Source of the DNA: Hemicentrotus pulcherrimus
Lineage: Eukaryota; Echinodermata; Echinoidea; Camarodonta; Strongylocentrotidae
Length of the DNA stretch: 10,264 bases
Assembly (NCBI GenBank): GCA_003118195.1
Contig: BEXV01000616.1
Location: forward strand, 41,273-51,536
Direction of reading: 5' to 3'
Part shown: piece by piece, positions 1-6,839 of the stretch
Layout: each line of letters starts with the position of its first letter
Numbering within the stretch: position 1 is the first letter of the stretch
Notes under the pieces: generated by a model
The model's database searches: none
Seen by the model: only the letters and a program-made list of their open reading frames with translations
What the model was told of the DNA's origin: nothing
Position numbers and translations under genes: made by a program

Positions 1-397
1 AAATGTTAGTATACTGGTCTATTGTCAATACGAATTCGGATCTTGCAATATTCAGACGGGGCTTCCTAGTCGGCATAAGTTTTTCCCTGCAACATCAAAT
101 ATTCCACAAATATTTGACTTACTCCATTAATTGTCCATACGCTCTAACTCAGACCAACTTGCCATGATTAAGTTAACACGATCTTCCACCGACCTAGTCT
201 TACTTAGCACAACTTCCAGAAGTGATGGCGCCTGCTCTAGATGACCTCAACCCAGCTTCTAAACCATGCGAAATAATAATTTTCATTTTCAATTGTAAAA
301 AAACAACCCTTGTGAAAGGTCACAGATACTCCGAGTGCCAAGTGAGAGCATCCACAGGTAACTTACGCAACCCTCTAGACCTGTTTCTGTAAGCACG
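1..397. other. Non-coding stretch, nothing recognised
   Basis: Mixed-composition DNA with stops in all frames. I see no repeat, RNA gene or recognisable regulatory cluster. A short A-run lies near 298-304. Confidence 0.5.
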
Positions 398-423
398 TTA
401 CTCCTGGAAAAATCCAGGAGTAA
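398..423. repeat. Perfect 11-bp hairpin with AAAA loop
   Basis: TTACTCCTGGA (398-408) and TCCAGGAGTAA (413-423) are exact reverse complements separated by AAAA. It lies three bases before a second, larger hairpin (427-499), so the two may belong to one structured element. It is not followed by a T-run and the setting is eukaryotic, so a bacterial-type terminator is not a sensible reading. Function unknown. Confidence 0.75.
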
Positions 424-426
424 ATC

Positions 427-499
427 GGTTGGTGTAAAGGTCTGCATAGCTTAAACGGCCATCGGTCAGATGGTCACTACCCCGACCTTTACGCCAACC
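427..499 (+). repeat. 73-nt two-stem fold-back sequence
   Basis: The outer arms 427-442 (GGTTGGTGTAAAGGTC) and 484-499 (GACCTTTACGCCAACC) are 16 bp long with one difference. An inner stem pairs 457-463 (GGCCATC) with 469-475 (GATGGTC) around a 5-nt loop, also with one difference. Both differences become G-U pairs in a plus-strand RNA, which would then be fully paired in both stems, with a 14/8-nt internal loop between them. The length resembles a small precursor RNA or a tiny fold-back element. The 16-bp terminal stem does not fit a tRNA cloverleaf. I do not recognise the family. Confidence 0.6.
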
Positions 500-1190
500 T
501 TACCATATTAACGCCAACTAGCTCTAAACAAAACCTTCACGCCGTCCAAATTGCCATCGTGTGAACACGGCTTTTAATGAGTAATCACGAGGTGACAGTA
601 TGACATAACAGTATCCCAGTCATCAACCATTTTGACAATTTTCAGGTGAAGGAGATTATGAGTAAATGAGAGATGATGTCATATAATAGAACGGTCAGGA
701 GGGCTACGTTGAATCCATTGATAAATACATCTCCAACAAGTTGTACCATAGATATGTCATAGACAGATAGGTGTGCAACACCTGCTCTCGTGACAATTCT
801 TGTTCCATGGCCATTGTTCTGAACTAACCCAATTTCTAATGCCTAGGTCAAGCCAAAACTGTTTCATTTTGCTGTCAGTTCGAAAATCGTTTCTTAAAAT
901 GCATGCCTTTCCAATGTGTTTAGTTCTACCCTACAAAATGCATTCTTGGTTCGGAGTATGCAATTTTATTTCAATACCATCTCGACGCCTGTTGGATGAG
1001 GAGAAAAACAAGGTGGAAATGCAGCGGGAAATGTGATATTTTGAATATGTTCAAACACACGGGAACCCAACATAGCTATATCAATGTCGTTTTCAAACCA
1101 AAATGGAAACGTGTGGGCTCAACACATCAATGTAAACTAGGCATTGTTTCAGCCTTAGACCGAATACTTTACTTTAACCTCACCATAAAC
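500..1190. other. Non-coding stretch, no convincing gene
   Basis: Open frames of 78 codons (800-1036) and about 110 codons (996-1325, running into the next repeat) exist on the plus strand. They overlap in different frames and show no recognisable domain or splice-flanked structure. I read them as chance. ACGCCAAC from the preceding hairpin recurs at 511-518. Nothing else was recognised. Confidence 0.45.
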
Positions 1191-1282
1191 CTAACTTCAA
1201 AACCCAATGCAACCCTAACCCTAACCCTATACTTTTATAAAAAAGAGCTAATGGCATCTTCTTGCTGGAGCATAGGTCAGAT
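1191..1282 (+). repeat. Dispersed repeat with telomere-like core, copy 1
   Basis: The order is CTAACTTCAAAACCCA (1191-1206), a perfect run of about three AACCCT units (1211-1229), then GGAGCATAGGTCAGAT (1267-1282). The same three blocks occur in the same order and orientation at 8948-9086, where the last block reads GGAGCAAATGTCAGAT (14 of 16 identical). Degenerate AACCT-like units precede the core from about 1176. The shared flanks show that the telomere-like run is part of a dispersed sequence. The outer ends of the element are not clear. Confidence 0.6.
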
Positions 1283-1337
1283 CAGATTCCTGCTGGTTAA
1301 CTTCAATACTTTGATGAGATCATAAAAATAATAGAAT

Positions 1338-1503
1338 GGTTTAAGTAAGTAAAATTGCAATGTAAATATAAATGAAATCTATTGAGGGACCTAGGCATAT
1401 AGACCCTACACAAATCAGTCGGTTTAAGTAAGTAAAATTGCAATGTAAATATAAATGAAATCTATTGAGGGACCTAGGCATATAGACCCTACACAAATCA
1501 GTC
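1338..1503. repeat. Exact tandem duplication, 2 x 83 bp
   Basis: Unit 1 (1338-1420) and unit 2 (1421-1503) are identical at all 83 positions. Each starts GGTTTAAGTAAG and ends CAAATCAGTC. No third copy, even partial, is evident on either side. Identity across AT-rich, otherwise neutral-looking sequence implies a very recent duplication or an assembly artefact. A minus-strand open frame through it (1341-1556) simply repeats itself and is not taken as a gene. Confidence 0.95.
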
Positions 1504-1515
1504 TGGACCCTCCAA

Positions 1516-1528
1516 CCCCCCCCCCCCC
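1516..1528. repeat. C13 homopolymer
   Basis: Thirteen consecutive C bases, 12 bp after the 83-bp tandem pair and followed by a short CT-rich stretch. The exact length is likely to be unstable and error-prone in sequencing. Confidence 0.9.
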
Positions 1529-1670
1529 TCTCCTCCATTAAAAAGTTAAAGTGCACAAAGCCCCATTTTCTGGTTCATACATGACTAAAAAGGAATCCAT
1601 CATGGTTCAAAAATCAAGTTTTTATTGTTCAATAATTGCTCTGTGTGTGAATAGCCTCTTTACTCATTAA

Positions 1671-1792
1671 TTTCCCTCTCACCTCTATCTCTCTCTCTCT
1701 CTCTCTATCTCTCTCTATCTCTCTCACACTCTCTCTCTCTCTCCCTTTATCTAACTTTCTTTCTTTCTTTTTCTCTTTCTCTCTCTCTCTCT
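1671..1792. repeat. CT-rich microsatellite
   Basis: About 120 bp of nearly pure pyrimidine on the plus strand. It is mostly (CT)n with CTAT and CACT interruptions and a short (TTTC)n block near 1757-1770. Stretches of it are mirror-symmetric, which is compatible with triplex (H-DNA) formation. The minus-strand open frame covering it (1629-1874) encodes mainly Arg/Glu dipeptides and is an artefact of the repeat. Confidence 0.95.
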
Positions 1793-2153
1793 GACTGAGC
1801 ATGAATGAGTAATCCGTTCTCTTCCGCCAGCTGCTATGTTGATCCATTGTATGATATTTGAAACCATTCACCAAATCCCCCTTCCTGATCTAACATTGTT
1901 CTATTCTCATCACGTACATTAAATACATTTGTCTCTCTTAATCCCCCTTTTGAACCAACATACTTTGGAATTTATTTTTGCTTTTTGTTGATTATTTTTT
2001 TTAAGTGGATAGCACAAACTTTTCATCTCCCTTAGAAGCTCATAATGATTGATCAATATAAAAATAAAGCAAACAGGTAATACCCAAATTTTCTTTCAAA
2101 ATCTGGTCAACAATAATGCATACCAGTAGTAGTATACTGAATTATAGCCGAAA
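1793..2153. other. AT-rich non-coding stretch
   Basis: AT-rich DNA with T-runs and A-runs. No gene, repeat or RNA was recognised. CATACCA at 2119-2125 is mirrored by TGGTATG at 2401-2407, so the following inverted repeat may once have extended this far. Confidence 0.45.
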
Positions 2154-2380
2154 TCACTATGAAGATGACAGACAAAGAAAGCAGACAAAATATAGAGTCC
2201 CTCAGGTAGACAAAGGAACATCCCTTCACTGCTATTATGTAAAAATGTGTAGAACAAGTGTCACATGCATATTCACCTGTTCTACACATTTTTACATAAT
2301 AGCAGTGAAGGGATGTCCCTTTGTCTACCCGAGGAACTGTATATTTTGTCCGCTTTCTTTGTTCGTCATGTTCATAGTGA
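2154..2380. repeat. Long inverted repeat (107-bp arms, 13-nt loop)
   Basis: Left arm 2154-2260 and right arm 2274-2380 are reverse complements at 98 of 107 positions with no gaps, around loop 2261-2273. The inner 39 bp (2218-2256) match perfectly. The left-arm differences are at 2164, 2170, 2171, 2183, 2195, 2199, 2204, 2217 and 2257. Six of the nine become G-U pairs in a minus-strand transcript but only one does in a plus-strand transcript, so a minus-strand RNA could pair 104 of 107 positions. It could be a fold-back transposon, an inverted duplication, or a hairpin-RNA locus that feeds small-RNA production. Open frames here (plus 2116-2553, minus 2107-2289) cross the arms and show no domain. 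Confidence 0.92.
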
Positions 2381-2467
2381 ATATAGGCCTAAGTCGTATT
2401 TGGTATGATTCAACTCTACCTGTAACACATGGTTATATATGCACAGAAACCACTTTTCCACAACAAA

Positions 2468-2482
2468 ATCATCATCATCATC
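2468..2482. repeat. (ATC)5 microsatellite
   Basis: Five perfect ATC units. It gives a short His or Ile run in overlapping frames, which should not be taken as a coding signal. Confidence 0.85.
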
Positions 2483-2649
2483 AAGTGCCAGGTCTGTTGC
2501 ACACATCAGCGGTCGTTGCCCTCTATGTCTGTCTATTATCTACTATTCTTTAAATATAAAGCTGGTATTGCTGACTCCCATATTTGGTTGCTCGTCTGTT
2601 CAGGCTTTGTTAATACTCATGGGATGCCTTCCCCCTGCTTCTCTTTCTA

Positions 2650-2729
2650 TTAACCCGTTGACTACTGAATTACCTTATTCCCATAGGCTTAACACAGGGA
2701 CCACCAGGTTCCCGTAAGCAATGGGTTAA
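2650..2729. mobile_element. 72-bp MITE flanked by TTAA, piggyBac-like
   Basis: TTAA (2650-2653) is followed by CCCGTTG, and the far end reads CAATGGG followed by TTAA (2726-2729). The terminal inverted repeats ATTAACCCGTTG (2649-2660) and CAATGGGTTAAT (2719-2730) differ at one base. A TTAA target duplication with ends starting CCC and finishing GGG is the established signature of piggyBac-superfamily elements. The 72-bp interior has no coding capacity, so this would be a non-autonomous copy needing a transposase from elsewhere. The sequence shows the ends. The superfamily assignment is inferred from them, since TTAA and CCC/GGG could coincide in an unrelated fold-back. Confidence 0.65.
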
Positions 2730-2730
2730 T

Positions 2731-3091
2731 ATATTTTTCTTTCGAGATAATCCTTTCTGTATATTAGACCAACAAATTGCATTTGCCTCTTTCTTATTCC
2801 GTTAATAAGTGATGGTTTTTACTCTTGCTCTTCCAAGCACTTCTTCATTTCTTATCCCTTCTTTTAAACTGTAACTAAAAAGGTTGAAAAAGTGTTTTAA
2901 TACTTTTCTGTTGGTCACATTTTTGTTGATTTTGTAAATATTTAACCGATGGACTATAGGGAAATCTGGAAATAACCAGAAAAGATCAAACTTTACCCAA
3001 AGTACAATTCAGAGGCAGCAGACTACATCACAAGCACCTCAAGGGTCTGCTTCTTCTACAAGCCCATCAAATACAGTGTACCTATTTCAAA
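2731..3091. other. AT-rich non-coding stretch
   Basis: No gene or repeat was recognised beyond short T-runs. CAGCAGACTACATCA near 3016-3030 resembles CAGCTGACTACATTA near 3387-3401, hinting at related but rearranged sequence on both sides of the next direct repeat. Confidence 0.4.
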
Positions 3092-3120
3092 CAATAGATG
3101 GCTCACTTCCATTTCTATCC
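3092..3120 (+). repeat. Degenerate direct repeat, copy A
   Basis: These 29 bp match 3284-3312 at 25 positions and share the cores CAATAGA and CCATTTCTA. The flanks are not alignable by eye, so the unit may be a fragment of an old dispersed repeat. Function unknown. Confidence 0.5.
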
Positions 3121-3283
3121 ATAACCACATGAAAGGCCTTTCTGTGACCCTTATGATCACCAGCTGCACAGTCAATGATCCAAGTTGTATTTTGGGGGTA
3201 TGGACTATCTAACAAGCGATTATTCTGTATGAATTCACCACTATGCCGAAATCATTGCAAGTCAAATATTTCGTATGTTGCAG

Positions 3284-3312
3284 CAATAGAGGGCGCACTC
3301 CCATTTCTAACC
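3284..3312 (+). repeat. Degenerate direct repeat, copy B
   Basis: Second copy of the 29-bp sequence at 3092-3120, 192 bp downstream in the same orientation. It lies within an 85-codon open frame (3175-3432) that has no recognisable domain. I treat that frame as chance. Confidence 0.5.
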
Positions 3313-3434
3313 CCTATCATCATTGATTTGATCGAACACCACCTGATACCCTCTGAACTCTGCTTGAACCCAATGTTTCACATAGCAGCTGACTACATTA
3401 TTTCTCCCATATCAAAACCTCACACCTCTTAAGA

Positions 3435-3450
3435 CGAGCGAGCGAGCGAG
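3435..3450. repeat. (CGAG)4 microsatellite
   Basis: Four perfect CGAG units, followed within a few bases by a short A-run. It is notable as a small CpG-containing block in AT-rich surroundings. Confidence 0.85.
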
Positions 3451-3585
3451 AAGAAAAAAAGAGGTAACGATAATGGAAGCATGGTGAATCAATTGTGTGC
3501 TTTTACAATCCCGGCAGCTGAATTCTCTTGTTCTCCCAGGCTCCATACAGGAACAAAGTCAGCTACAAGCCCAAAATATATTTGC

Positions 3586-3733
3586 AAGAAAGAGAGTGAA
3601 AAAAATGAAGAGAGAGAGTAGAGAGAAGAGACAGAAGAGAGTCAAGAAAGAAGAGGAAGAGAGAGAGCGAGAGAGAGCCTGAGAGGGAGAGAGGGGGAGG
3701 GTGAAGGAAAGAGATAGGGAAATAAGAGGGGTG
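3586..3733. repeat. Purine-rich GA tract
   Basis: About 150 bp of almost pure purine on the plus strand, with imperfect GAGA, AGAAGAG and GGGAGA units and few pyrimidines. It accounts for the open frames on both strands (plus 3497-3682, rich in Arg, Lys and Glu; minus 3563-3766, rich in Ser and Leu), which are not genes. Confidence 0.92.
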
Positions 3734-3950
3734 ATGAATGATAATTAGAAAACAATTATGACTCATTAATGACTATACAATACATTCCTAGTGACCTTGA
3801 ATAATGGCAACACAGATCAAGAGCTTGATAGAATTGATAGTTGTGCTGTAAAATTGTTCTTACCGGTATCTAAAGCATTGTTAGTATAGAAATATGCAAT
3901 AAAAATCAAAACCATTATAAAGTCTTTGAAGTCTCGTTTGTTATATTTGT
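3734..3950. other. AT-rich non-coding stretch
   Basis: No gene was seen. The palindrome-containing 9-mer TACCGGTAT occurs at 3861-3869 and again at 4287-4295. Confidence 0.4.
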
Positions 3951-4088
3951 GAATCCAGGATTGTATATTTCCTGTATTCGTGATTGTATTGTTTCACTTT
4001 GTATTTAATGTGAGTGGACCCCCTATGAAGAAGAAAACATCAGTGCTGATCAAGGTGTTTCATCCCAAAAGTGGTAAATAAATAAATC
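3951..4088 (+). mobile_element. Probable 3' tail of a non-LTR retrotransposon
   Basis: The stretch carries GGACCCCCTATGAAGAAG (4016-4033), then the small palindrome ATCAGTGCTGAT (4039-4050), then GATCAAGG, and ends in (TAAA)3-like TAAATAAATAAAT (4075-4087). A GGACCCC...GAAGA block, a short hairpin and a simple tandem A-rich tail is the usual 3'-end layout of CR1/L2/Rex-type LINEs. A further hairpin pairs GAATCCAGGA (3951-3960) with TCCTGTATTC (3970-3979), with one mismatch. No reverse transcriptase or endonuclease coding is visible upstream, so it would be a heavily 5'-truncated copy inserted in plus orientation. The clade cannot be assigned from this alone. Confidence 0.5.
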
Positions 4089-4300
4089 AAAATTAATTGA
4101 TTTACACACCTTTGAACATGCTAGAATGACAGGGTTATAGTGTTCCTCCCAAGCAACTATAGAAGAGACGACTTTCAAAGAGATGGATTCCTTCTTTCCC
4201 CACCCAACGACATCATCTTAGTAACACTTACATCCCTCCTTCCAAAGTATACTCCACTTTTTCAGCCCATTCAGACTAATGAAACATACCGGTATAAGAA

Positions 4301-4352
4301 ATGCCTTTCACAGAACATCACACCAAGAATCACCGTATTGTGAAAGAGGCAT
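4301..4352. repeat. Imperfect hairpin
   Basis: ATGCCTTTCACAG (4301-4313) faces TGTGAAAGAGGCAT (4339-4352). TTTCACA pairs with TGTGAAA and ATGCC with GGCAT, with two unpaired bases in the right arm. The loop is about 25 nt. It lies over the end of a 67-codon open frame (4140-4343) with no recognisable features. Chance origin is possible. Confidence 0.4.
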
Positions 4353-4432
4353 AGGAGAGACAAGATAAAACCATTTAAAGAAATGGCATCCAGGGAGCTA
4401 ATTTTGATGAGGCAAGTTGACATGACAGCTGG

Positions 4433-4495
4433 CCAATCATTGCTGCCCTTTTACAACAAGCCCCGCCCACTCACAGATTTTCATAATTTATAAAG
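4433..4495 (+). promoter_or_regulatory. Candidate RNA polymerase II promoter motifs
   Basis: CCAAT (4433-4437), the GC-box-like CCCCGCCC (4461-4468) and TATAAAG (4489-4495) occur in the order and spacing of a classical metazoan promoter (roughly -90, -60 and -30). Transcription would start near 4515-4525. CCCCGCCC stands out in otherwise AT-rich DNA. Each motif is short and common by chance, no initiator or conserved coding exon confirms it, and a second CCAAT lies at about 4648. The best reading is a hypothesis that a gene starts here and runs to the right. Confidence 0.3.
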
Positions 4496-4690
4496 TTTTT
4501 GTTTGAAGCTATGCGCAAACCTGCACTTCGCTATACAACGTTATGTAATATAACATTTAGACTAGAAAAATATTTTGTACCTATCACGCCATACGATGAA
4601 TTTTCTTAATCTGAACACAGGAACAATGTGTCGTCCATTGGTACAGCCAATTAGCTAGATGGCTAACTGACTGGCTACATTAGGTAACCG

Positions 4691-4765
4691 ATGGAGCAAA
4701 TATTGAACTTTCCAGCATCGTCGTCGTCAGAACAGGAGGATCGGGACAGGGACATGACACCGTGA
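4691..4765 (+). other. Short ATG frame downstream of promoter-like motifs
   Basis: A 24-codon frame starts MEQILNFPASSSSEQEDR and then closes at TGA (4763-4765). It lies about 170 bp after the predicted start site of the 4433-4495 motif cluster. The ATG has G at +4 but C at -3, so the Kozak context is only partial. A GTGATG at 4762-4767 could act as a weak splice donor just before the stop, which would make this a first coding exon. The composition (Ser run, acidic/Arg tail) looks protein-like but may be chance. I do not recognise the protein. Confidence 0.15.
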
Positions 4766-4945
4766 TGAAGATGAGAAATCAATAGTTTGTAAGATTGACT
4801 CGAAGGGATTGCAAGGGATGCGGAAATATTCAGAGTATACACTGAGGATTATTCGTCATTGTCTTTTGGAAATGGTATAGGGTGTTAAATGATAATAACA
4901 CAGAGTTAACGCCCTTTTGGCTTTGAACAGACACAGAGACACAAT

Positions 4946-4975
4946 GGGGGCACAGGGGCACCTGCCCCAACCCCC
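4946..4975. repeat. G/C-rich hairpin
   Basis: GGGGG (4946-4950) and GGGGCA (4955-4960) face TGCCCC (4963-4968) and CCCCC (4971-4975). The inner GGGGCA/TGCCCC stem is perfect with a CC loop. It lies inside a 65-codon minus-strand frame (4830-5027) that I do not consider a gene. Confidence 0.6.
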
Positions 4976-5123
4976 TAATGGTAAACAAAAATAGAAAAAG
5001 GGGACAAAGAGAGGGGTACATCAACAAGATGAATGGAGCAATTCCTGCACCTATCTCGTATTTGACGGTCTTGTTGATTCACATAAAAACCATAGAGTAG
5101 GATCAGTAATGGCAGTGCTACGT

Positions 5124-5135
5124 CCCCCCCCCCCN
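5124..5135. repeat. C11 run ending in an ambiguous base
   Basis: Eleven C bases (5124-5134) are followed by N at 5135. The N marks uncertain base calling at the homopolymer, so the local length should not be trusted. Confidence 0.95.
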
Positions 5136-6167
5136 ATTTCTGAGAATTGAAATGTTTTCACATCTCCCTAAGATAAACAATAGACTACATCAAAAAAGTA
5201 TCTTTCTCCAAGATTCTCCAAACAATTGCATTAAACCATAAATCCCTGCATGATGACATAAAATGCAATACTTCATACGCTTCATATATCGGTATATTAT
5301 AACACAGAGTTCAGTGAATACATGCAGGATGTTTGTAGCCCGCAATTGCTATTCATTTACACATTTAAAAAACACAGCAGCATATATTTGTTGTGATTTG
5401 GCACATCAAAGCTGAGAGAGCCGTTACTTTGTATTTCTGTCAACAATCAATATGCTGATTGCATACATTGCATGTAGTTGTTGCTATGTTGTACAAGCCT
5501 CTACAAAATACCATTCTCCGTCACTGTGAAATAACTTTCTCCTTTTCTTTCTTTGCCAGTCTTTTTATCTATTTATTGGGTAGATAATCACAGTGATTTT
5601 GCAGAACTTAGGAGATGACACTTGGCTTTCCATACACAAGCTGAACTTAAAATGTCACCTCAAGGCTATCTTTAAACACGAAGGGGGACATACCAACTTA
5701 AATCCAACACCCTGACAGAGTTTTGCTGCACGATCGTGACAGATACAAATGTCCAACTAGTTAAGCTGTGTCCTAATTTGGCCCAGAAAAAAATTGGCAG
5801 GGAAACACTTAAGAGGCCATTAAAGTGTCAGCACACAGAGAGATTAGCCTAAAAATTCAAATCTGGGATCGTCGCACACGTCTTTGGTATTTGCAGATGA
5901 ACAGTAAATTGGCAAAAGTGTGTCACAGCTAATAAACAGTAGATTGGGCTAGAGGGAAAGTAAAAACGTTTAGAGTCTAGATTAGCTGTAAATGTTAACC
6001 TAGTTTTTTTTTTATCTGTGTCTCAAGGAATAAATGAAAAAGAGAACGAGAGATTAACTGGTGGCAAATCAAATAGTAAACCTTTCTAAAGATTAGAGCA
6101 AGCTTTAAAAAGCTATTTGAAAATCAAAAGTGGTTCATTACTACACTAATTACATGTACAAGTATCA
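5136..6167. other. Kilobase of AT-rich DNA, nothing recognised
   Basis: No open frame of note, no RNA gene and no clear repeat family. Small symmetric sequences include CAATCA/TGATTG around 5446-5463, AATCACAGTGATT (5586-5598) and a T10 run at 6004-6013. These are within what chance allows. Regulatory DNA cannot be excluded. Confidence 0.45.
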
Positions 6168-6420
6168 AATAATAATAATAATATTCAGTTCTTGTATAGA
6201 ACATAATACCTTATGAAATAACATCTCTATGCGCTTCCAAAGAGCTTTGGAAATTAATACCCTAAATTTAGCTCTGGCAGCCGTTATCTACGCACAGTGC
6301 ATTTCAAGGAATAATCCTACCAGGTACCCATTTACCACTCCTGGGTTGAGTGTGGCAAATGTAGATCAATGCCTTGCCAAAGGACATTGGCAAAAGCAGA
6401 CCGTGTTTCATCTCAAGTAG
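6168..6420 (+). mobile_element. Decayed SINE-like dispersed repeat, copy 1
   Basis: It starts with (AAT)5 (6168-6182), then TTCTTGTATAG (6189-6199), a perfect hairpin TTCCAAAG/CTTTGGAA (6235-6252), CCCATTTACCA (from 6327), and the block AATGCCTTGCCAAAGGACAT. The same landmarks recur in the same order and similar spacing at 7665-7960. From memory, the arrangement of an AAT tail, a TTATATAGCGC-like start, an 'ACTCCTGGGT' block and a 'GCCTTGCCCAAGGACA' block recurs widely in echinoderm, lancelet and fish repeats. The 63-codon open frame (6229-6420) lies entirely inside and is an artefact of the repeat. No B-box-like end is visible here, so the copy is 3'-shortened or too diverged. Confidence 0.6.
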
Positions 6421-6543
6421 TGTCAATTGGCCTAAAATTAAAAAGAAATTGAATGTTTAATGTTGTTTGCTGAACAGAAAGGCCAAGTCACTAGCATATT
6501 TTAAATTTAATGCATCAGAAAAGAAATCATAAAGACGTCATTG

Positions 6544-6594
6544 CCCTTTACTTTTTCGTCATTGTCTATGCAACACCAACAAAAAAGTAAAGGG
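6544..6594. repeat. Perfect 13-bp stem hairpin
   Basis: CCCTTTACTTTTT (6544-6556) and AAAAAGTAAAGGG (6582-6594) are exact reverse complements around a 25-nt loop. CGTCATTG occurs just before the stem (6536-6543) and again at the start of the loop (6557-6564). It could be a small fold-back element. No family recognised. Confidence 0.7.
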
Positions 6595-6665
6595 TGATGT
6601 TGTACACTAGTTGTTCATACTATTACAGTTTCTTCTTCAATATCTCTATAAAATACTGGTATGTA

Positions 6666-6686
6666 ATATATATATATATATATATA
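6666..6686. repeat. (AT)n microsatellite
   Basis: Twenty-one bases of perfect alternating AT. A shorter AT run lies at about 6780-6789. Confidence 0.9.
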
Positions 6687-6839
6687 ATCAAGTGTGATTT
6701 CATTAAATGTCTGCACCAATGGTTTCTTATTTGTTTCATCTCATAATTAAGTTACTGTTTATGGTTCACAACCTTTTGCATATATATATGGCCTAGATTT
6801 TGCCCACATAAATACGTCTGTGCAAACAACACATAAGCA

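Noticed and set aside
398..423. Intrinsic transcription terminator
   Set aside because: No T-run follows the stem, and everything else in the window indicates an animal genome.
427..499. tRNA gene, suggested by length of 73 nt
   Set aside because: The 16-bp terminal stem and the lack of a T-arm or B box do not fit a cloverleaf.
996..1325. 109-codon plus-strand open frame
   Set aside because: It runs through the telomere-like repeat, overlaps another frame and has no recognisable domain.
1338..1503. CRISPR-like array
   Set aside because: There are only two directly abutting units with no spacer between them, in eukaryotic-type DNA.
2116..2553. 145-codon plus-strand open frame
   Set aside because: It reads through both arms of the inverted repeat and the (ATC)5 run. 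The loop and arms explain its length better than a gene does.
3175..3432. 85-codon plus-strand open frame containing a degenerate repeat
   Set aside because: No domain was recognised, and the related copy at 3092-3120 soon meets a stop in the equivalent frame.
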